Below the pieces are notes generated by a model, which was given only the letters and a program-made list of their open reading frames with translations, did no database searches and had not been told where the DNA came from. Shown piece after piece: positions 18,899 through 28,026 of a stretch of 64,000 nucleotides of DNA (positions are counted from its first letter, which is position 1; every line of letters starts with the position of its first letter). A program made the translations under genes and the position numbers. Where the stretch lies: positions 186,001-250,000 of the forward strand of contig CAWEVL010000012.1 in the NCBI GenBank assembly GCA_963812525.1, read 5' to 3'. Source of the DNA: Bog-756 sp963812525 (GTDB taxonomy: Bacteria; Actinomycetota; Acidimicrobiia; Acidimicrobiales; RAAP-2).

Positions 18899-19888
18899 TC
18901 AGGACCCGGGCTTCCGACCCCGGAAGTCGATGATGCCCCCCTCGTCGAAGAGCCAGGCCACCGACTCGTAAGGGAGGGAGGCCACCAGCAGGCCCGAGTA
19001 GATCGGGGTCTTCCCGTTGTGCATGCTCGGGTGCCATCCCCGGCGCACCAGCGAGTTCTGCAGCGAGATGGTGGTCTGGATGTGGGGTGCGGACCGGATG
19101 GTGACCTCCTGGAGGCCCACGGTTTGGAGGAGGTCGGCGAGCCCCGAGCGCGAGGGGATCTGCAGGTGGCGCGGGTAGTGGTAGCCGCCCCAGTTGTGGC
19201 CGAAGATCTTGTTCTCCCACGAGGTCACCGTGGGCAGCTGGCCGATGACGTAGCCACCCGGGCGCAGCAGGTCGAACGACCGCTCCAGCATGGTGCGGGG
19301 CGCCACCACGTGCTCGAGGACATGGTTCATGGACACCACGTCGTACCGCCCGAGGTGGCCGCTCAGGTCGGCCGTCTCGAGCGTCCCCTCGACCACGTCG
19401 TAGCCCCGGGCCCGTCCCTTGGCCGCCACGTCGGGCTGGATCTCGATGCCGGCGCATTCGAGATCGAGGTAGCGGCGGAGCTCGTCGAAGTGTCGGCAGT
19501 CGCCCGTGCCCACGTCGAACAGCCGTCCCGGCCGGTGCGGGATCAGCTTGCCGTAGAAACGGGCCCGGGAGCGGGCTCTGGCCTGGACCAGCAGGCGGGC
19601 CACCGCACCGTGGTTCTCGTTGTAGGCGTGGTAGTCGTCGGGGTAGAAGGGGGGCAGTTCGGCCTCGGTCGGACGCGGGCTGAGGAACTCGGAATCGCAG
19701 TGGGCGCATTTCTCCATGGCGAAGTCCCGGGGGGGCTCCACGAAGTACTCCAGGTCAACGACGTCGTTCCGGTACAGCCAGGTGTTCTCGGAGCCGCAGA
19801 TCGGGCAGGTGGGTGCGGTCGTACCGCTCGCTCCCGGCTCCCCCTGCGGGCCCTCCTGGACCGGTGCACCGCCCCGTGACGATTCCAT
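18899..19888 (-). CDS. Zinc-ribbon class I SAM-dependent methyltransferase
   Basis: A 329-residue methyltransferase. Residues about 29-66 hold a zinc ribbon with two Cys pairs (CPIC and CAHC), as in sugar or polyketide C-methyltransferases. Then comes 'ELPPFYPDDYHAYNENHG', followed by the SAM-binding fold: 'GRLFDVGTGDCRHFDEL' (glycine loop), 'CAGIEIQPDVAAKG' (acidic end of strand 2) and 'YDVVSMNHVLEHV' (motif IV). The later 'NWGGYHYPRHLQIPS' is characteristic of this subfamily, common in exopolysaccharide clusters. The likely substrate is a nucleotide- or lipid-linked sugar. The gene is divergent from the desaturase with only about 70 bases between them. Confidence 0.85.
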   Translation of the reverse strand: MESSRGGAPVQEGPQGEPGASGTTAPTCPICGSENTWLYRNDVVDLEYFVEPPRDFAMEKCAHCDSEFLSPRPTEAELPPFYPDDYHAYNENHGAVARLLVQARARSRARFYGKLIPHRPGRLFDVGTGDCRHFDELRRYLDLECAGIEIQPDVAAKGRARGYDVVEGTLETADLSGHLGRYDVVSMNHVLEHVVAPRTMLERSFDLLRPGGYVIGQLPTVTSWENKIFGHNWGGYHYPRHLQIPSRSGLADLLQTVGLQEVTIRSAPHIQTTISLQNSLVRRGWHPSMHNGKTPIYSGLLVASLPYESVAWLFDEGGIIDFRGRKPGS

Positions 19889-19960
19889 ATGCTGGCCCCT
19901 TGTCCGATTGATCCGTTGCCGATTGGTACTGTACAGTCAGCCGGGGGAGGGTCTCGATCG

Positions 19961-20989
19961 ATGGTGGTGCAAGGCAGGAACGAAGCATCGGCCAGCAATG
20001 AGAAGGTGTGGCGGGAGCAGTTCGACGCCCTGGTGAGCGCCGAGAACCTCCGATCCCTGGCCCGGCCGTCGCTGGCCGACACGATCGGAGCGGTGACGGT
20101 GCTGTGGGTCGAGGCCGCCCTCCTGTTGGTGGCGGCCAACCTGATTCCCCGCCTGCCCCTGGGCTGGGCGGTGCCGGCCGGCATCATCGTGGTGCTGCTG
20201 ATGGGGCTGCGGATGAACGCCTTCGGCGTGATGCTCCACGAGGGATCCCACGGGATGCTGGCCAGGTCCCGGACCCTGAACGACCGCCTGTGCAACTGGA
20301 CCGTGGCCTTCTGGACCATCAACTCGGTGGAGGAGTACCGTCCCACCCATCGGCTCCACCATCGCTACCTGGGCCAGGAGCGCGACCCCGATCGCGTCTT
20401 CTATCTCGTCCCGGCCCGCCGCGGGGCCCTGACCGGCCGGTTGCTGCAGGACCTGCTCGGGGTCACCGCCCTGCGCCGGGCCACCACCCGGATCTCGGGG
20501 ACCTCGCAGGAGTCCGGAGCGCCGGCCAGCCTGCTGACCCGGCCCCATCTGCTGGTCGGCAAGGCGGTCACCCAGGTGGTGGTCCTCGGCCAGTTCGTCG
20601 TGTTCCAGGGCGTGGCCCGGGGGATCGCCTTCTACGTGGTCTTCTGGTTGGTGCCCATCGTCTGCATGTACCCGATGATCCTCCGCCTGAAGACCATCAC
20701 CGAACACTTCGACCCGGGGCTGAGGGATCCGACGTCGGTGTGCTGGACGGCGCGGACCAGCTGTGCCAGCTGGCTGCAGAACCACTGGGTGGGGGCCCGG
20801 ATGGAGTACCACTTCGAGCACCACGTGGTCCCGACCATCCCCTACCGGGGGCTGAAGCGCCTGCACCGCCAGCTGGCCGACACCGGCCTGTTCACCCGTC
20901 ACCGCGAGGTGATGTCGGACGGGTACATCCTCTTCCTGACCCGGGCCGTGGTCGGGAGCTTCGGCGAGGTGCAGCCGGACGGCGACTGA
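19961..20989 (+). CDS. Fatty acid desaturase family protein (di-iron)
   Basis: A 342-residue membrane di-iron enzyme. Three histidine boxes are present: 'HEGSH', 'HRLHHRYLG' and 'HFEHHVVPTIPY'. Two hydrophobic blocks (about 45-90 and 200-245) would each span the membrane twice. I chose ATG 19961 because GGGGGAGG lies about ten bases upstream; an upstream start would overlap the divergent gene's 5' region. The family introduces double bonds into acyl chains or hydroxylates/ketolates lipids such as carotenoids. 'GVMLHEGSHG' and 'RMEYHFEHH' favour the FA_desaturase type over the acyl-ACP type. Substrate not deducible. Confidence 0.85.
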   Translation: MVVQGRNEASASNEKVWREQFDALVSAENLRSLARPSLADTIGAVTVLWVEAALLLVAANLIPRLPLGWAVPAGIIVVLLMGLRMNAFGVMLHEGSHGMLARSRTLNDRLCNWTVAFWTINSVEEYRPTHRLHHRYLGQERDPDRVFYLVPARRGALTGRLLQDLLGVTALRRATTRISGTSQESGAPASLLTRPHLLVGKAVTQVVVLGQFVVFQGVARGIAFYVVFWLVPIVCMYPMILRLKTITEHFDPGLRDPTSVCWTARTSCASWLQNHWVGARMEYHFEHHVVPTIPYRGLKRLHRQLADTGLFTRHREVMSDGYILFLTRAVVGSFGEVQPDGD

Positions 20990-21016
20990 GGCGACGGTGC
21001 GCCCGGGTCGGTGGGC

Positions 21017-21923
21017 TCAGGGCCAGAGGCGACAGGGACGGATGCCCCAGGCCACCTGCCGGGCCAGCTCGGCGCTGACCACGGGCAGGTCGGCGGCGTG
21101 GGTCACCCCGATCAGCTTGGCGTCGGTGGTGATGACCCGCACCGGCAGCCCGCTCCCTCCGGCCACCATGGCGGCCACCACCTCGGGTAGGAGCACCTCG
21201 GCCTTGGGCACCTCACCGCCGGCGGCCACTGCGGCCAGGAGCGCCTCCTCGTCGAGCCCGGAGGCGTCCATGGCCTGGACGAACACCTCCCAGATGTCGG
21301 GCTGGAACCCCCACAGGTTGACCGACGCCGGCAGGCTCCGGTCGAGCCCGATGGGCTCGAGGCCGTCGTCGGAGGTGAGGTCCCGGTCCGGGCCGTGCCG
21401 GGTGACCTGTCGCCGCTCGGTCAGGCCGACCAGGTGGCCCTGACCATCCACCACGCAGATCCCGCGGGTGACCGGGTCGTCGGTGGCCACCGTCTTGGCC
21501 AGCTGGTAGCCGATGAGGGCGTGCTCGGTCGCCCCGGACCCGAGGTGCCGGGCCAGCAGGCCCATGGCCGTCCTCGCCGTAGACGTCGTCGGCGTTGGCC
21601 ACGGCGAAGCTCTGGTCGGCGTCGAGGTGGCCCCGGGCGGCCAGCACGGCGTGCACCGTGCCCAGCGGCAGCCGCTGCTCGGCGAAGGCCACCTCCACCT
21701 GTTCCGGCCAGCACTGCTCGACGTGGTAGCGGATGGCCGGGCCGGTCTCGGGATGGAGGACCAGCACCACCTGGCCGAAGCCGGCGGCCACGGCGTCGCT
21801 CACCAGCAGGTCGATGACCGCTTCGCCGTTGGGTCCGATGGGGGCCAACGGCTTGCACCCCCCGTACCGGCGGGCCATGCCGGCGGCCAGCACCACCAGG
21901 GACGGCGCCACGCCGGGGCTCAC
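21017..21923 (-). CDS. Nucleotidyltransferase (NTP-transferase fold), one apparent frameshift
   Basis: About 301 residues once one extra base near 21573 is removed. The N-terminal 'LVVLAAGMARRYGGCKPLAP' matches the nucleotide-binding loop of sugar-phosphate nucleotidyltransferases (LAAG-x(3)-R-x-GG-x-KPL), and 'FAVANADDVYGEDG' provides the metal-binding Asp pair. The frame then continues as 'MGLLARHLGSGATEHALIGYQL' to 'IRPCRLWP'. The GTG start overlaps the FabH stop by four bases (GTGA), so translation is coupled. The gene ends a four-gene minus-strand operon with a FabH-like synthase, a thiolase and an LLM oxidoreductase. The product could activate a sugar or polyol attached to the lipid made by that operon; this is inference. 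Confidence 0.72.
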
Positions 21924-22857
21924 CCGCCCCAGCGGAGCACGGCACTGGCCCAGGTCATGCCGCCCACCGAAGCCGGTGAGCAGGACATGGTGGCCCTCCT
22001 GCAGGCGACCGGTCTCCAGGGCGTCGACCAGGGCCAGCGGGATGGACGCCGACGAGGTGTTGCCGTAGCGGTCGATGACCACCACCGCCTTCTCCTCGGG
22101 GATGCCCAAGCGCTGGCAGGCGGCGCTGATGATCCGGAGGTTGGCCTGGTGTGGCACCATCAGGTCGATGTCGTCGATGGTCAGCCCGGCCTCGGCGATG
22201 GCCTGCTCGGCCGACTCCACCACCACCCGCACCGCCTTGCGGAAGATCTCCTTGCCGTCCATGTAGAGGAAGCCGCCGTGGTCGCACTTGAGCAGGTGAC
22301 GGAGCGAGCCGTCGGCGCCGAGGTTCCACGAGAGCAGCTGGCCCGGACCGTCGACCGCCTCCAGCACCACCGCGCCGGCCCCGTCGCCGACCAGCACGGC
22401 CACCGACCGGTCGTCCCAGTCGGTGATCCGGCTCAGGGTCTCCGAGCCGATGACCAGCAGCCGCTCGGCCCCGATGGCCAGCATCCCGTGGGCCACGGCC
22501 AGGGCGTAGACGAATCCGGAGCACGCGGCATTGACGTCGAAGGCCCCGCCGGGCACGCCGATGCCGTCCTGCACGGTGGCCGAGGTGCCCGGCACGATCT
22601 GGTCGGGGGTGGTGGTGGCGAGGATCACCGCGTCGATCTCGTCCGGTCGCCGGCCGGCCTTGTCCAGGGCGGCCAACCCGGCCTCGATGGCCAGCTGGGA
22701 GGTGGTGCCGCCGATCCGGCGCTCGCGGATGCCGGTCCGCTCCTCGGATCCAGGCGTCGTTGGTGTCCATGGTCACCGACAGGTCGTCGTTGGTCACGAT
22801 CTTGTCGGGCACCGAGATGCCCCAACCGGTGACGATGCCGCCGCGGCTGATGTTCAT
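21920..22857 (-). CDS. 3-oxoacyl-ACP synthase III-like (FabH/KAS III), two apparent frameshifts
   Basis: About 311 residues after removing two single extra bases near 22750 and 21957. The first part reads 'ISRGGIVTGWGISVPDKIVTN' and 'MDTNDAWI'. The middle carries the full catalytic triad: Cys in 'VNAACSGFVYAL', His in 'MVPHQANLRI', Asn in 'DRYGNTSSAS'. The end reads 'LLTGFGGGMTWASAVLRWG'. Length and motif order are standard for KAS III, which condenses an acyl-CoA starter with malonyl-ACP. Being in an operon with a thiolase and LLM enzyme rather than with fabD/acpP suggests a specialised starter or head-to-tail condensation rather than general fatty-acid initiation. A GGAG lies eleven bases before ATG 22857. 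Confidence 0.8.
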
Positions 22858-22903
22858 GATGTGAAGATCTCCATTGCCTGTGGTGGCCCGCGATGGATGG
22901 CGC

Positions 22904-24087
22904 TCAGCCGGCCTCGAGTACGTGGATGCCGATGAAGGCCGCATCGGCCCGTCCGGCCTCGGTCCCGATCATGCCACCGGTATTGGCCGCCACCGCCAAT
23001 CGGGCCCCTTCGACCTGGCGGGGACCGGCCTCGCCCCGGAGCTGGGCGGTGAGCTCGACCACCTGGGCGATCCCGGTGGCACCGAGGGGGTGGCCCCGGG
23101 ACACCAGGCCGCCGCTGGTGTTGACGGTCACCCCCTTGCCCCCGAGGGAGGTCTCGCCGGCCACCGTGGCCGGCCCGGCGTCGCCGGGCTTGAAGAACCC
23201 CAGGGACTCGAGGGCGTAGAGCTCCTCGGGGCTGGTGGCGTCGTGGAGCTCGACCACGATCGACGTCGGCCGGGTCGATGCCGGCGTCGTCCCAGGCCGC
23301 CGCCCCCGTCTCGGCCATGCGGTCGTGGTAGTCGATGTCGCCGTTGCCCGACCGGATGGTGCTGGACCGGATCCGCGGGGCTCCGGGCCGGGCCTTGGGC
23401 GAGAGGACCACGGCGGCGGCCCCGTCGGTGAACGACGAGCACATCAGCCGGGTCAGGGGCCACACGATGGACGGGGAGGCGAGCACCTCGTCGAGGGTGA
23501 CCTCGGTCTGGAACTGGGCGTTGGGGTTGAGGGCGCCGTGCCTGCGGGCCTTGACCGCGGCGGCGGCGAACTGCTCCACGGTGGCGCCCCGTTCCTCCAT
23601 CAGATCGATGGCCCACGCCGCGTTGAGGGCCATCAGGACCGATCCCGACGGGTTCTCGAGCTCCTCGTGCATACGGATCCGGTCGGCCAGGGGCACCCCG
23701 TCCTCGATGCCGGCCAGGGTCTGGCCACGGTCGCCGGTCCACATCTTCTCGACCCCGACGGCCAGCACCGTGCCGGTGCCGCCCAGGGTGGCCAGGGTGG
23801 CCAGGTGGAGGGCCGAGGAGCCGCCGGCGCACGAGTTGTCCACGTTGACGATGCCGGCGTTGCGCAGGCCGGCCTGGCGGAGGAACGTCTGGCCCCGGAT
23901 GCAGCCCTGGTCGAGCAGGCGGCCGGCGGTGGCGTTGCCGAACACCACCAGGTTGACGTCGGCCGGGTCGACCTCGGCGTTGGCCAGGGCGTCGGCCACC
24001 ACCTGGTGGGCCATGTCCTCGGCGGTGACGGTCCCTCCGGTTCATGGGGGTGATGCCGGTGCCGACGATGTGTGCGGTTGCGTCCAC
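22904..24087 (-). CDS. SCP-x-type thiolase/acetyl-CoA acetyltransferase, two apparent frameshifts
   Basis: About 393 residues once two extra bases (near 24040 and 23268) are removed. It starts at GTG 24087 with AAGG five bases upstream: 'VDATAHIVGTGITPMNR', then 'GTVTAEDMAHQVVADALANA'. The nucleophile Cys is in 'NVDNSCAGGSSALHLATLA'. The C-terminal half has 'VVELHDATSPEELYALESLG', the His-containing block of the sterol-carrier-protein-x type, then 'GGLVSRGHPLGATGIAQVVEL'. It ends at 22904. Such thiolases cleave or condense 3-ketoacyl-CoA, often in sterol side-chain or branched-acyl metabolism. It sits between the LLM oxidoreductase and FabH-like gene in one operon. Confidence 0.8.
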
Positions 24088-24098
24088 GGTGACCTTCT

Positions 24099-25110
24099 CT
24101 ATCCTTCGTGCCCTCGGGCGGGTACGCCGGCCGCCGGCAGGGCGGCGACCAGGCGCTCGAACTGGTCCATCGGTTGGTCGGCGGTGACGTACACCGCCAC
24201 GTGCTCGGCCCCGGCGCCCCGGAACGAGGACACCACGTCGGCCACCTCGGCGGCGGTGCCGTTGACCAGGTGCCGGTCGAAGGCCCGGGCCGGGATGCCG
24301 TACAGCGAGGCCATCCATTCGGTGCCGCGCCGCCGGGCGACGGACCCGTCGTCGTCGATGCTGACGAACAGGACTATCGACGGGGTGACCGATGCGGCCG
24401 GTCGGCCGGCCCGGTCGACCTCCTTGGCCAGCCGCTCGACGGCCTCGCGGTACTCGGTGGGGCTGAGGAAGAGGGGCATCCACCCGTCGGCCAGGGTGGC
24501 CGCCCGCCGCAGGGCGGCTTCCGAGGAGCCGCCCGCCCACACCGGGACGGGCGGGGGAGCGGGGAGCTGCCGGTAGCGGCCCGACCCGGCGTCGTCGGTG
24601 TCCCCGCGGGTGACGCCCTGCCCGGACGCCCACGACCGGCGCAGCTCGACGATGCCGGCGTCGAGCAGGCGACCCCGGCGGTGGTAGTCCACCCCGGCCT
24701 GCTCGTACTCGCCGGCGTGGCTGCCCACGCCCACGCCGAGCACCAGCCGCCCGCCGGACAGGGTCTGGAGGGAGGCCGCCTGCTTGGCCACCGCCGGGGC
24801 CGGCGCAGGGGGAGCTGGATCACGCAGGAGCCGAGGGTCACCCGCTCGGTGGCGGTGGCGGCCACGGTGAGGGCCACCAGGCACTCGAGGGAGGGGCCGT
24901 GCCAGAACAGGTGGTCGCAGGCCCACAGGGCGTCGGCACCGGCCTGCTCGGCGGCCCGGCACACGGCGGCCAGGTCGGCGGCCGGCAGGCCTGGCCGGAC
25001 CGGTCGTCGGGTGCGGCGGCTCGGCCCACGGGGGAGACTGTGTCCTGCGCGAAGGTCGGTAGGATCAGTCCGAGCGGCCCAGGGTCGGTGGCGGATCGCT
25101 CCAAGGGCAC
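24099..25110 (-). CDS. Luciferase-like (LLM) flavin/F420-dependent oxidoreductase, two apparent frameshifts
   Basis: The N-terminus reads 'GLILPTFAQDTVSPVGRAA', then changes frame near 24990 to 'AADLAAVCRAAEQAGADALW' and 'CDHLFWHGPSLECLVALTVA', then again near 24808 to 'AKQAASLQTLSGGRLVLGVG'. This is the order and spacing of a bacterial luciferase-like monooxygenase (TIM barrel). Later 'VPVWAGGSSEAALRRAATLADGW' is the cofactor-binding segment. Actinobacterial members usually use F420H2. The start is uncertain; GTG 25110 is the best in-frame candidate. It heads the operon with thiolase, FabH and nucleotidyltransferase, so it may oxidise or reduce the acyl product made there. Confidence 0.72.
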
Positions 25111-25303
25111 AATGCATCGTAACCTGCGCCGTTCCGACAAGCGATCACTCGACCGGGGCCCGGCCAGGACGCGCCCGGGGGCCGGTGTACCGGACGGGTC
25201 GCCGGCACGGCAGACTGGGGGCCGGACAAGTGGAGCGGCAGACTGACCGGGCGGCTGCCGAGGAGAGGACCAGCAGTGGAATCCGAGCAGGCACCGACTG
25301 ACC

Positions 25304-25666
25304 ATGGGCACGACACCGACCGGGGACACCGGGGACACCGGGCCCGCCGAGCTCACCGACGCCGAGCGGGGCGAGCGACTGTCCCAGCTGAACAGTCTGA
25401 TCGAGCTCATGCGCCCGGCGGTGCAGGCCGACGGGGGCGACCTGGCCCTGCTCTTCGCCGACGTGGCCACCGGCGTGGTCGAGGTCCAGCTCCAGGGGGC
25501 GTGCAGCTCCTGCGCGGTGAGCGCATCCACGCTGCAGGGCGGGGTCGACCGGATCCTGCGCGACCGGCTCCCGTGGGTGACCGAGGTGCGCGGCGGTGTC
25601 GACGAGTCGGTGGACCCGTTCGAGAGCCAGTCGCTGGGTCGCGGAGGCTACGTCCCCAGCCTGTGA
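25304..25666 (+). CDS. NifU-like iron-sulfur scaffold (C-terminal NifU domain)
   Basis: A 120-residue stand-alone NifU C-terminal domain. 'LMRPAVQADGGDLALLFADV' followed by 'VEVQLQGACSSCAVSASTLQ' carries the conserved C-x-x-C that holds a transient Fe-S cluster, and 'GGVDRILRDRLPWVTEV' completes the domain. About 25 N-terminal residues rich in Gly/Thr/Asp precede it. Such proteins carry Fe-S clusters to client enzymes in the cytosol. The C-terminal extension 'DPFESQSLGRGGYVPSL' is unusual but short. No other Suf/Isc genes are nearby. Confidence 0.88.
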   Translation: MGTTPTGDTGDTGPAELTDAERGERLSQLNSLIELMRPAVQADGGDLALLFADVATGVVEVQLQGACSSCAVSASTLQGGVDRILRDRLPWVTEVRGGVDESVDPFESQSLGRGGYVPSL

Positions 25667-25845
25667 CCGGAGCCCCCGGAACGGGGCTGGCGTAACCACC
25701 CCCAGGGTGCAATAAGCTGGTTTCCCGAGGTCAGGGGCGTGCGTCCGTCGAGCTAGGATGGGTCGACGCCGCCATCCTGCCCGTGGATGGCGCGCTCGGC
25801 AGAGGTCGGGCAAGGGAGGGGCAACCGTGAGCACCGTGGTCCGGC

Positions 25846-27924
25846 ATGGCGGGTGATCAGCCCCGCGCCGCGGGCCCGTTGTTCTGGCCGCTGGGCCCGG
25901 AGGCGGAACTACCCCCGGTGCCGGCCGAGCCTGTCGGCGGGTCGCTCCGGCGCTTCTCGGCGCTGGACGGCATCCGCGCCTTGGCCGTCCTGGCCGTGCT
26001 CCTCTTCCACGCCGGGATCCCGTGGATGGGGGGAGGGCTCCTCGGGGTCGACGTCTTCTTCGTCCTCTCGGGATTCCTCATCACCTCGCTGCTCTGCCGG
26101 GAGCTGGCATCCGAGGACACCATCCGGCTGGCCCGGTTCTGGGCCCAGCGGGCCCGGCGTCTGCTGCCCGCCCTGTTCCTGCTGGTGCTCGGGGTGTCGG
26201 CCTACGCCTATGTCTTCCGCGGCACCATCGACCTCTCGGCCGTGCGCGACGACGCCCTGTCCACGGTGTTCTACGTGGCCAACTGGCACTTCATCGTCTC
26301 CGACCAGGGCTATTTCGCCCAGGCCGCCGCCCCCTCCCCGTTCCTCCACACCTGGTCGCTGGCCGTCGAGGAGCAGTACTACCTGATCTGGCCGCTCGTC
26401 GTCCTGTTCGTGGCCAGGCGGTGGGGTGCGGCAAAAGTGGCCCTGACCGCCGGCATCGGCGCCCTGTCGTCGGCCGCCCTCATGGTGGTGCTCTTCGGCC
26501 TCGGCTTCTCGGTCGACCGCCTCTACTACGGCACCGACACCCGGGCCCAGTCCCTGCTCCTCGGGTCGTTCCTGGGCGCGGTCGGCGCCCACCGGGGCCG
26601 GGACTTCTCGATCGTCCCGGCTCGCTGGACGGCCACCGTACGTCAGCGACGGCTGTGGACCGTACCCGGCCTGGTCGGCGCGGCCTTCCTGGTGTGGGCC
26701 TGGCACTCCCTGGAGGGCACCAACCCGTTCCTCTACCGCGGTGGCTTCCTGCTGGTGGCCGTGGCGGCCGGCGCGGTGATCGTCACCGTCGTCACCGTCC
26801 CCGGATCGGCCCTGGCCCGGGGGCTCTCCACCGGGGCCCTGGTGTTCGTCGGCCGGATCTCCTACGGCCTGTACCTCTACCACTGGCCGCTCTTCCTGGT
26901 CATCGACCACGCCCACACCGGCCTGCTGGGTGCGCCGCTGCTGGCCGTCCGGCTGGCGGCCACGTTCGCCGTGGCCACCGCCTCCTACTACCTGGTGGAG
27001 GAGCCGATCCGCACCGGTCGGCTGTTCCAGGGCCGGACGGGCCTGGCCGTGAGCGGGGCGGCCGCCCTGGTCACGGCGACCGCCCTGGTGGTGGCCACCG
27101 TGGTCCCCCTGGAGTCGGCGGCTGCCGCACCCCAGGTCGACCGACCGGGCACGCCGGTGCCCCACCTGTCGGCGGCCACCGTGGCGTCGGCCTCCACCCC
27201 GATCCGCTTCCTCCTGGTGGGGGACTCGGTGGCCCTGACCATGGGCATGGGGCTCGGGGTCGATGCCGCCCAGCGCTACGGCGTCGACTTCCTCGACGAG
27301 GGGACCCTGGGCTGCGACCTCGACTCGGTGCCGGTCAACCTGTCCGGCGAGGTGGTCCCGCCCACCCCGGGGTGCCTCGACTGGTGGTCGACGTGGTCGA
27401 CGTGGGTGACCGACTTCCACCCCGACGTGGTGGGCCTGCTGGTGGGCCGGTGGGAGGTCAGCGACCACCTCGACGACGGCCAGTGGGTCCACGTCGGCGA
27501 GCCGGTGTGGGACGCCCATCTGACCGCCGAGGTCAACGCGGCCATCAACATCTTCGCGGCCGGTGGGGCCAAGGTGGTCCTGTTCACCATGCCCTACGTG
27601 GACCCCTCCCAGGAGGCGGCGAACGGCACCCCGTTCAGCGAGAACGACCCGGCCCGCGCCCGGGCCTTCGACGCCGTGCTCGAGGGGGTGGCCCGGCATC
27701 GGAGCAGCCAGGTGACCCTGATCGACCTCAACCGACTGCTCGACCCCTCCGGCCAGTACCAGACGGTGGTGGACGGGATCACCGCCCGCACCACCGACGG
27801 GATCCACATCACCGTGCCCGGGGGGGAGTGGCTCCAGCCCCGGATCCTCCCGACCGTCACCGAGCTGGGTCGCCGGGTCCGGGCCCGGAGCGGCTCGACG
27901 GGCGCCACCCGGACCTCCTCGTGA
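25846..27924 (+). CDS. Acyltransferase-3 with C-terminal SGNH domain
   Basis: A 692-residue OafA-type enzyme. Residues about 35-410 are the membrane acyltransferase: 'FSALDGIRALAVLAVLLFHA', 'LLGVDVFFVLSGFLITSLL', 'FLHTWSLAVEEQYYLIWPL' and 'GRISYGLYLYHWPLFLVID'. Residues about 450-680 form an SGNH esterase/transferase domain with 'FLLVGDSVALTMGMGLGV' and a late 'TDGIHITVPGGEW' (Asp-x-x-His). Start: ATG 25846 is the first in-frame ATG but has no Shine-Dalgarno; a good GGGAGG at 25814-25820 precedes GTG 25827, which is out of frame by one base, so a small indel may hide the real N-terminus. It is one of four SGNH-tailed acyltransferases here. Confidence 0.88.
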   Translation: MAGDQPRAAGPLFWPLGPEAELPPVPAEPVGGSLRRFSALDGIRALAVLAVLLFHAGIPWMGGGLLGVDVFFVLSGFLITSLLCRELASEDTIRLARFWAQRARRLLPALFLLVLGVSAYAYVFRGTIDLSAVRDDALSTVFYVANWHFIVSDQGYFAQAAAPSPFLHTWSLAVEEQYYLIWPLVVLFVARRWGAAKVALTAGIGALSSAALMVVLFGLGFSVDRLYYGTDTRAQSLLLGSFLGAVGAHRGRDFSIVPARWTATVRQRRLWTVPGLVGAAFLVWAWHSLEGTNPFLYRGGFLLVAVAAGAVIVTVVTVPGSALARGLSTGALVFVGRISYGLYLYHWPLFLVIDHAHTGLLGAPLLAVRLAATFAVATASYYLVEEPIRTGRLFQGRTGLAVSGAAALVTATALVVATVVPLESAAAAPQVDRPGTPVPHLSAATVASASTPIRFLLVGDSVALTMGMGLGVDAAQRYGVDFLDEGTLGCDLDSVPVNLSGEVVPPTPGCLDWWSTWSTWVTDFHPDVVGLLVGRWEVSDHLDDGQWVHVGEPVWDAHLTAEVNAAINIFAAGGAKVVLFTMPYVDPSQEAANGTPFSENDPARARAFDAVLEGVARHRSSQVTLIDLNRLLDPSGQYQTVVDGITARTTDGIHITVPGGEWLQPRILPTVTELGRRVRARSGSTGATRTSS

Positions 27925-27991
27925 CCCGGCCGCCGGCCGCGCAGGACCGCCGGGCCGGCCGCCGCGCCGGTCCCACCACGGTGGGTCGGCG

Positions 27992-28026
27992 TTGCATTAG
28001 TTAGTCGAACTAACTAAACTGGAGGC
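27992..28026 (+). promoter_or_regulatory. MarR operator inside a complete leaderless promoter
   Basis: A perfect nine-base inverted repeat, TTAGTTAGT-CGA-ACTAACTAA (27997-28017), is a striking AT-rich island in GC-rich DNA. It lies between TTGCAT (27992-27997, -35) and TAAACT (28015-28020, -10), which are 17 bases apart. The expected transcription start is the GTG at 28027 itself, six bases after the -10, so the marR message should be leaderless; the GGAGG at 28021-28025 is too close to act as a ribosome site. A MarR dimer bound to the palindrome would block RNA polymerase, indicating autoregulation of the marR-MFS operon. Confidence 0.8.

Noticed and set aside
20000..25300. Decayed lipid-synthesis island of pseudogenes
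   Set aside because: All catalytic residues remain and each break is a single base; essential genes elsewhere in the window show the same breaks, so read errors explain it better.
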